Source: Shinisaurus crocodilurus (Eukaryota > Chordata > Lepidosauria > Squamata > Shinisauridae). Taken from it: a stretch of 64,000 nt of DNA. Positions 63,431 to 64,000 of the stretch are shown piece by piece. The position numbers and the translations under genes are program-made. Location: NCBI GenBank assembly GCA_021292165.1, contig CM037880.1, forward strand, positions 30,473,636-30,537,635, written 5' to 3'. Positions within the stretch are counted from its first letter, which is position 1. Each line of letters starts with the position of its first letter. The notes under the pieces are model-generated. The model saw only the letters and a list, made by a program, of their open reading frames with translations. It was not told the origin of the DNA and did not search any database.

Positions 63431-64000
63431 CTCCCCCCCCCGCTTTTTTTTTTTTTTAAACACTTGTATCCCGTCTTGCAAAGATGACACTGTATTCGGC
63501 TCCCGAGAGATTTCTGTTTATGTGTGTGTTCTGTTTCCCTCAGGCCGTTATGACGCTTGAGGGACAACGGAATTGATACACTCCTGCCCGTTGTTCAGTC
63601 ACACGCACCACATTGGCTTCGTGTGTTTCCCAGTCCCCCGGCAGTTGAGACAGCTGGGCAGAGTTAAAACCTGAGAGAACACGACAGTTGCGTTCACTTA
63701 GACAGTTGCGTTCACCCTAGAAATGCGATCAGCAGTTTTGTGGGGTTTACACACACGCATAAAGCCTTACTCGGGAGCAGACGGTTTTCTATATACAAAG
63801 AATGTTTAATTACTCTCAGTGTTGCTCAGTCTTACCGGTATGGTGGTATTCCTTTCGTGCCATGGTCACAAATACCTGTAATGGGAATTGATGGTTTTGA
63901 TGGCACTTCCTTCCAAAGAAACCTGCTGTTAGCTGTCCCAACCTCCAGAGCCTTGTTGTGGCATCTTAAAGACGATTTTGTTGTGGCATAAGCTTTCCAG
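63431..64000. other. Upstream flank of MLLT10
   Basis: After the CpG-rich region a T-run (63445-63459) and a stretch of ordinary composition follow. I recognise no gene or repeat. In mammals SKIDA1 lies divergently upstream of MLLT10, but no SKIDA1 coding sequence is visible here. Confidence 0.6.

Noticed and set aside
63017..63487. 156-codon plus-strand ORF upstream of MLLT10
   Set aside because: It lies in CpG-rich DNA where chance ORFs are common in all frames; its Arg/Ala/Ser-rich composition and overlapping opposite-strand frames give no support for a protein.

Overview
This window looks like nuclear DNA of a squamate reptile (lizard or snake). The evidence is a split vertebrate gene with GT-AG introns, and dense interspersed repeats typical of squamates: CR1 and L2-like LINEs, tRNA-derived SINEs with an LINE-like 3' end, 5S rRNA-derived SINEs, hAT and Tc/mariner-type MITEs, and solo LTRs. 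I cannot name the species. No bacterial operons, CRISPR arrays or phage genes are visible.

One gene is well supported: MLLT10 (AF10), on the minus strand. Seven coding exons were read directly: 62545-62713, 55538-55617, 49616-49670, 33507-33616, 9969-10072, 9400-9493 and 4598-4693. They join in frame to 708 nt (236 codons) and encode the N-terminus and the whole PHD finger / zinc knuckle / PHD finger (PZP) module, plus the start of the basic linker. The remaining 3' exons lie beyond base 1. A CpG-rich promoter region covers about 62.4-63.4 kb. Two upstream ORFs precede the main ATG, and one of them overlaps it.

All the rest is intron or upstream flank, and most of its recognisable content is transposon-derived. 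Intron 4 (10.1-33.5 kb) carries a solo LTR, several CR1 fragments, a broken L2-like element with endonuclease and reverse transcriptase remnants, a 5S-derived SINE and hAT MITEs. Intron 3 (33.6-49.6 kb) carries two related hAT elements with 8-bp target duplications, an L1-type ORF2 C-terminus, and several fold-back elements. Intron 1 (55.6-62.5 kb) carries a CR1 copy into which a 5S-derived SINE and a solo LTR have inserted.

The observations most worth a second look are: (i) a 5S rRNA-derived SINE whose 3' tail closely matches the 3' end of a CR1 copy in the same window; (ii) the nested CR1/SINE/LTR structure; (iii) two copies of one hAT family with matching target duplications; (iv) a family of short near-palindromic elements that could fold in MLLT10 pre-mRNA; and (v) the overlapping uORF at the MLLT10 start. 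I found no evidence for a new protein-coding system.
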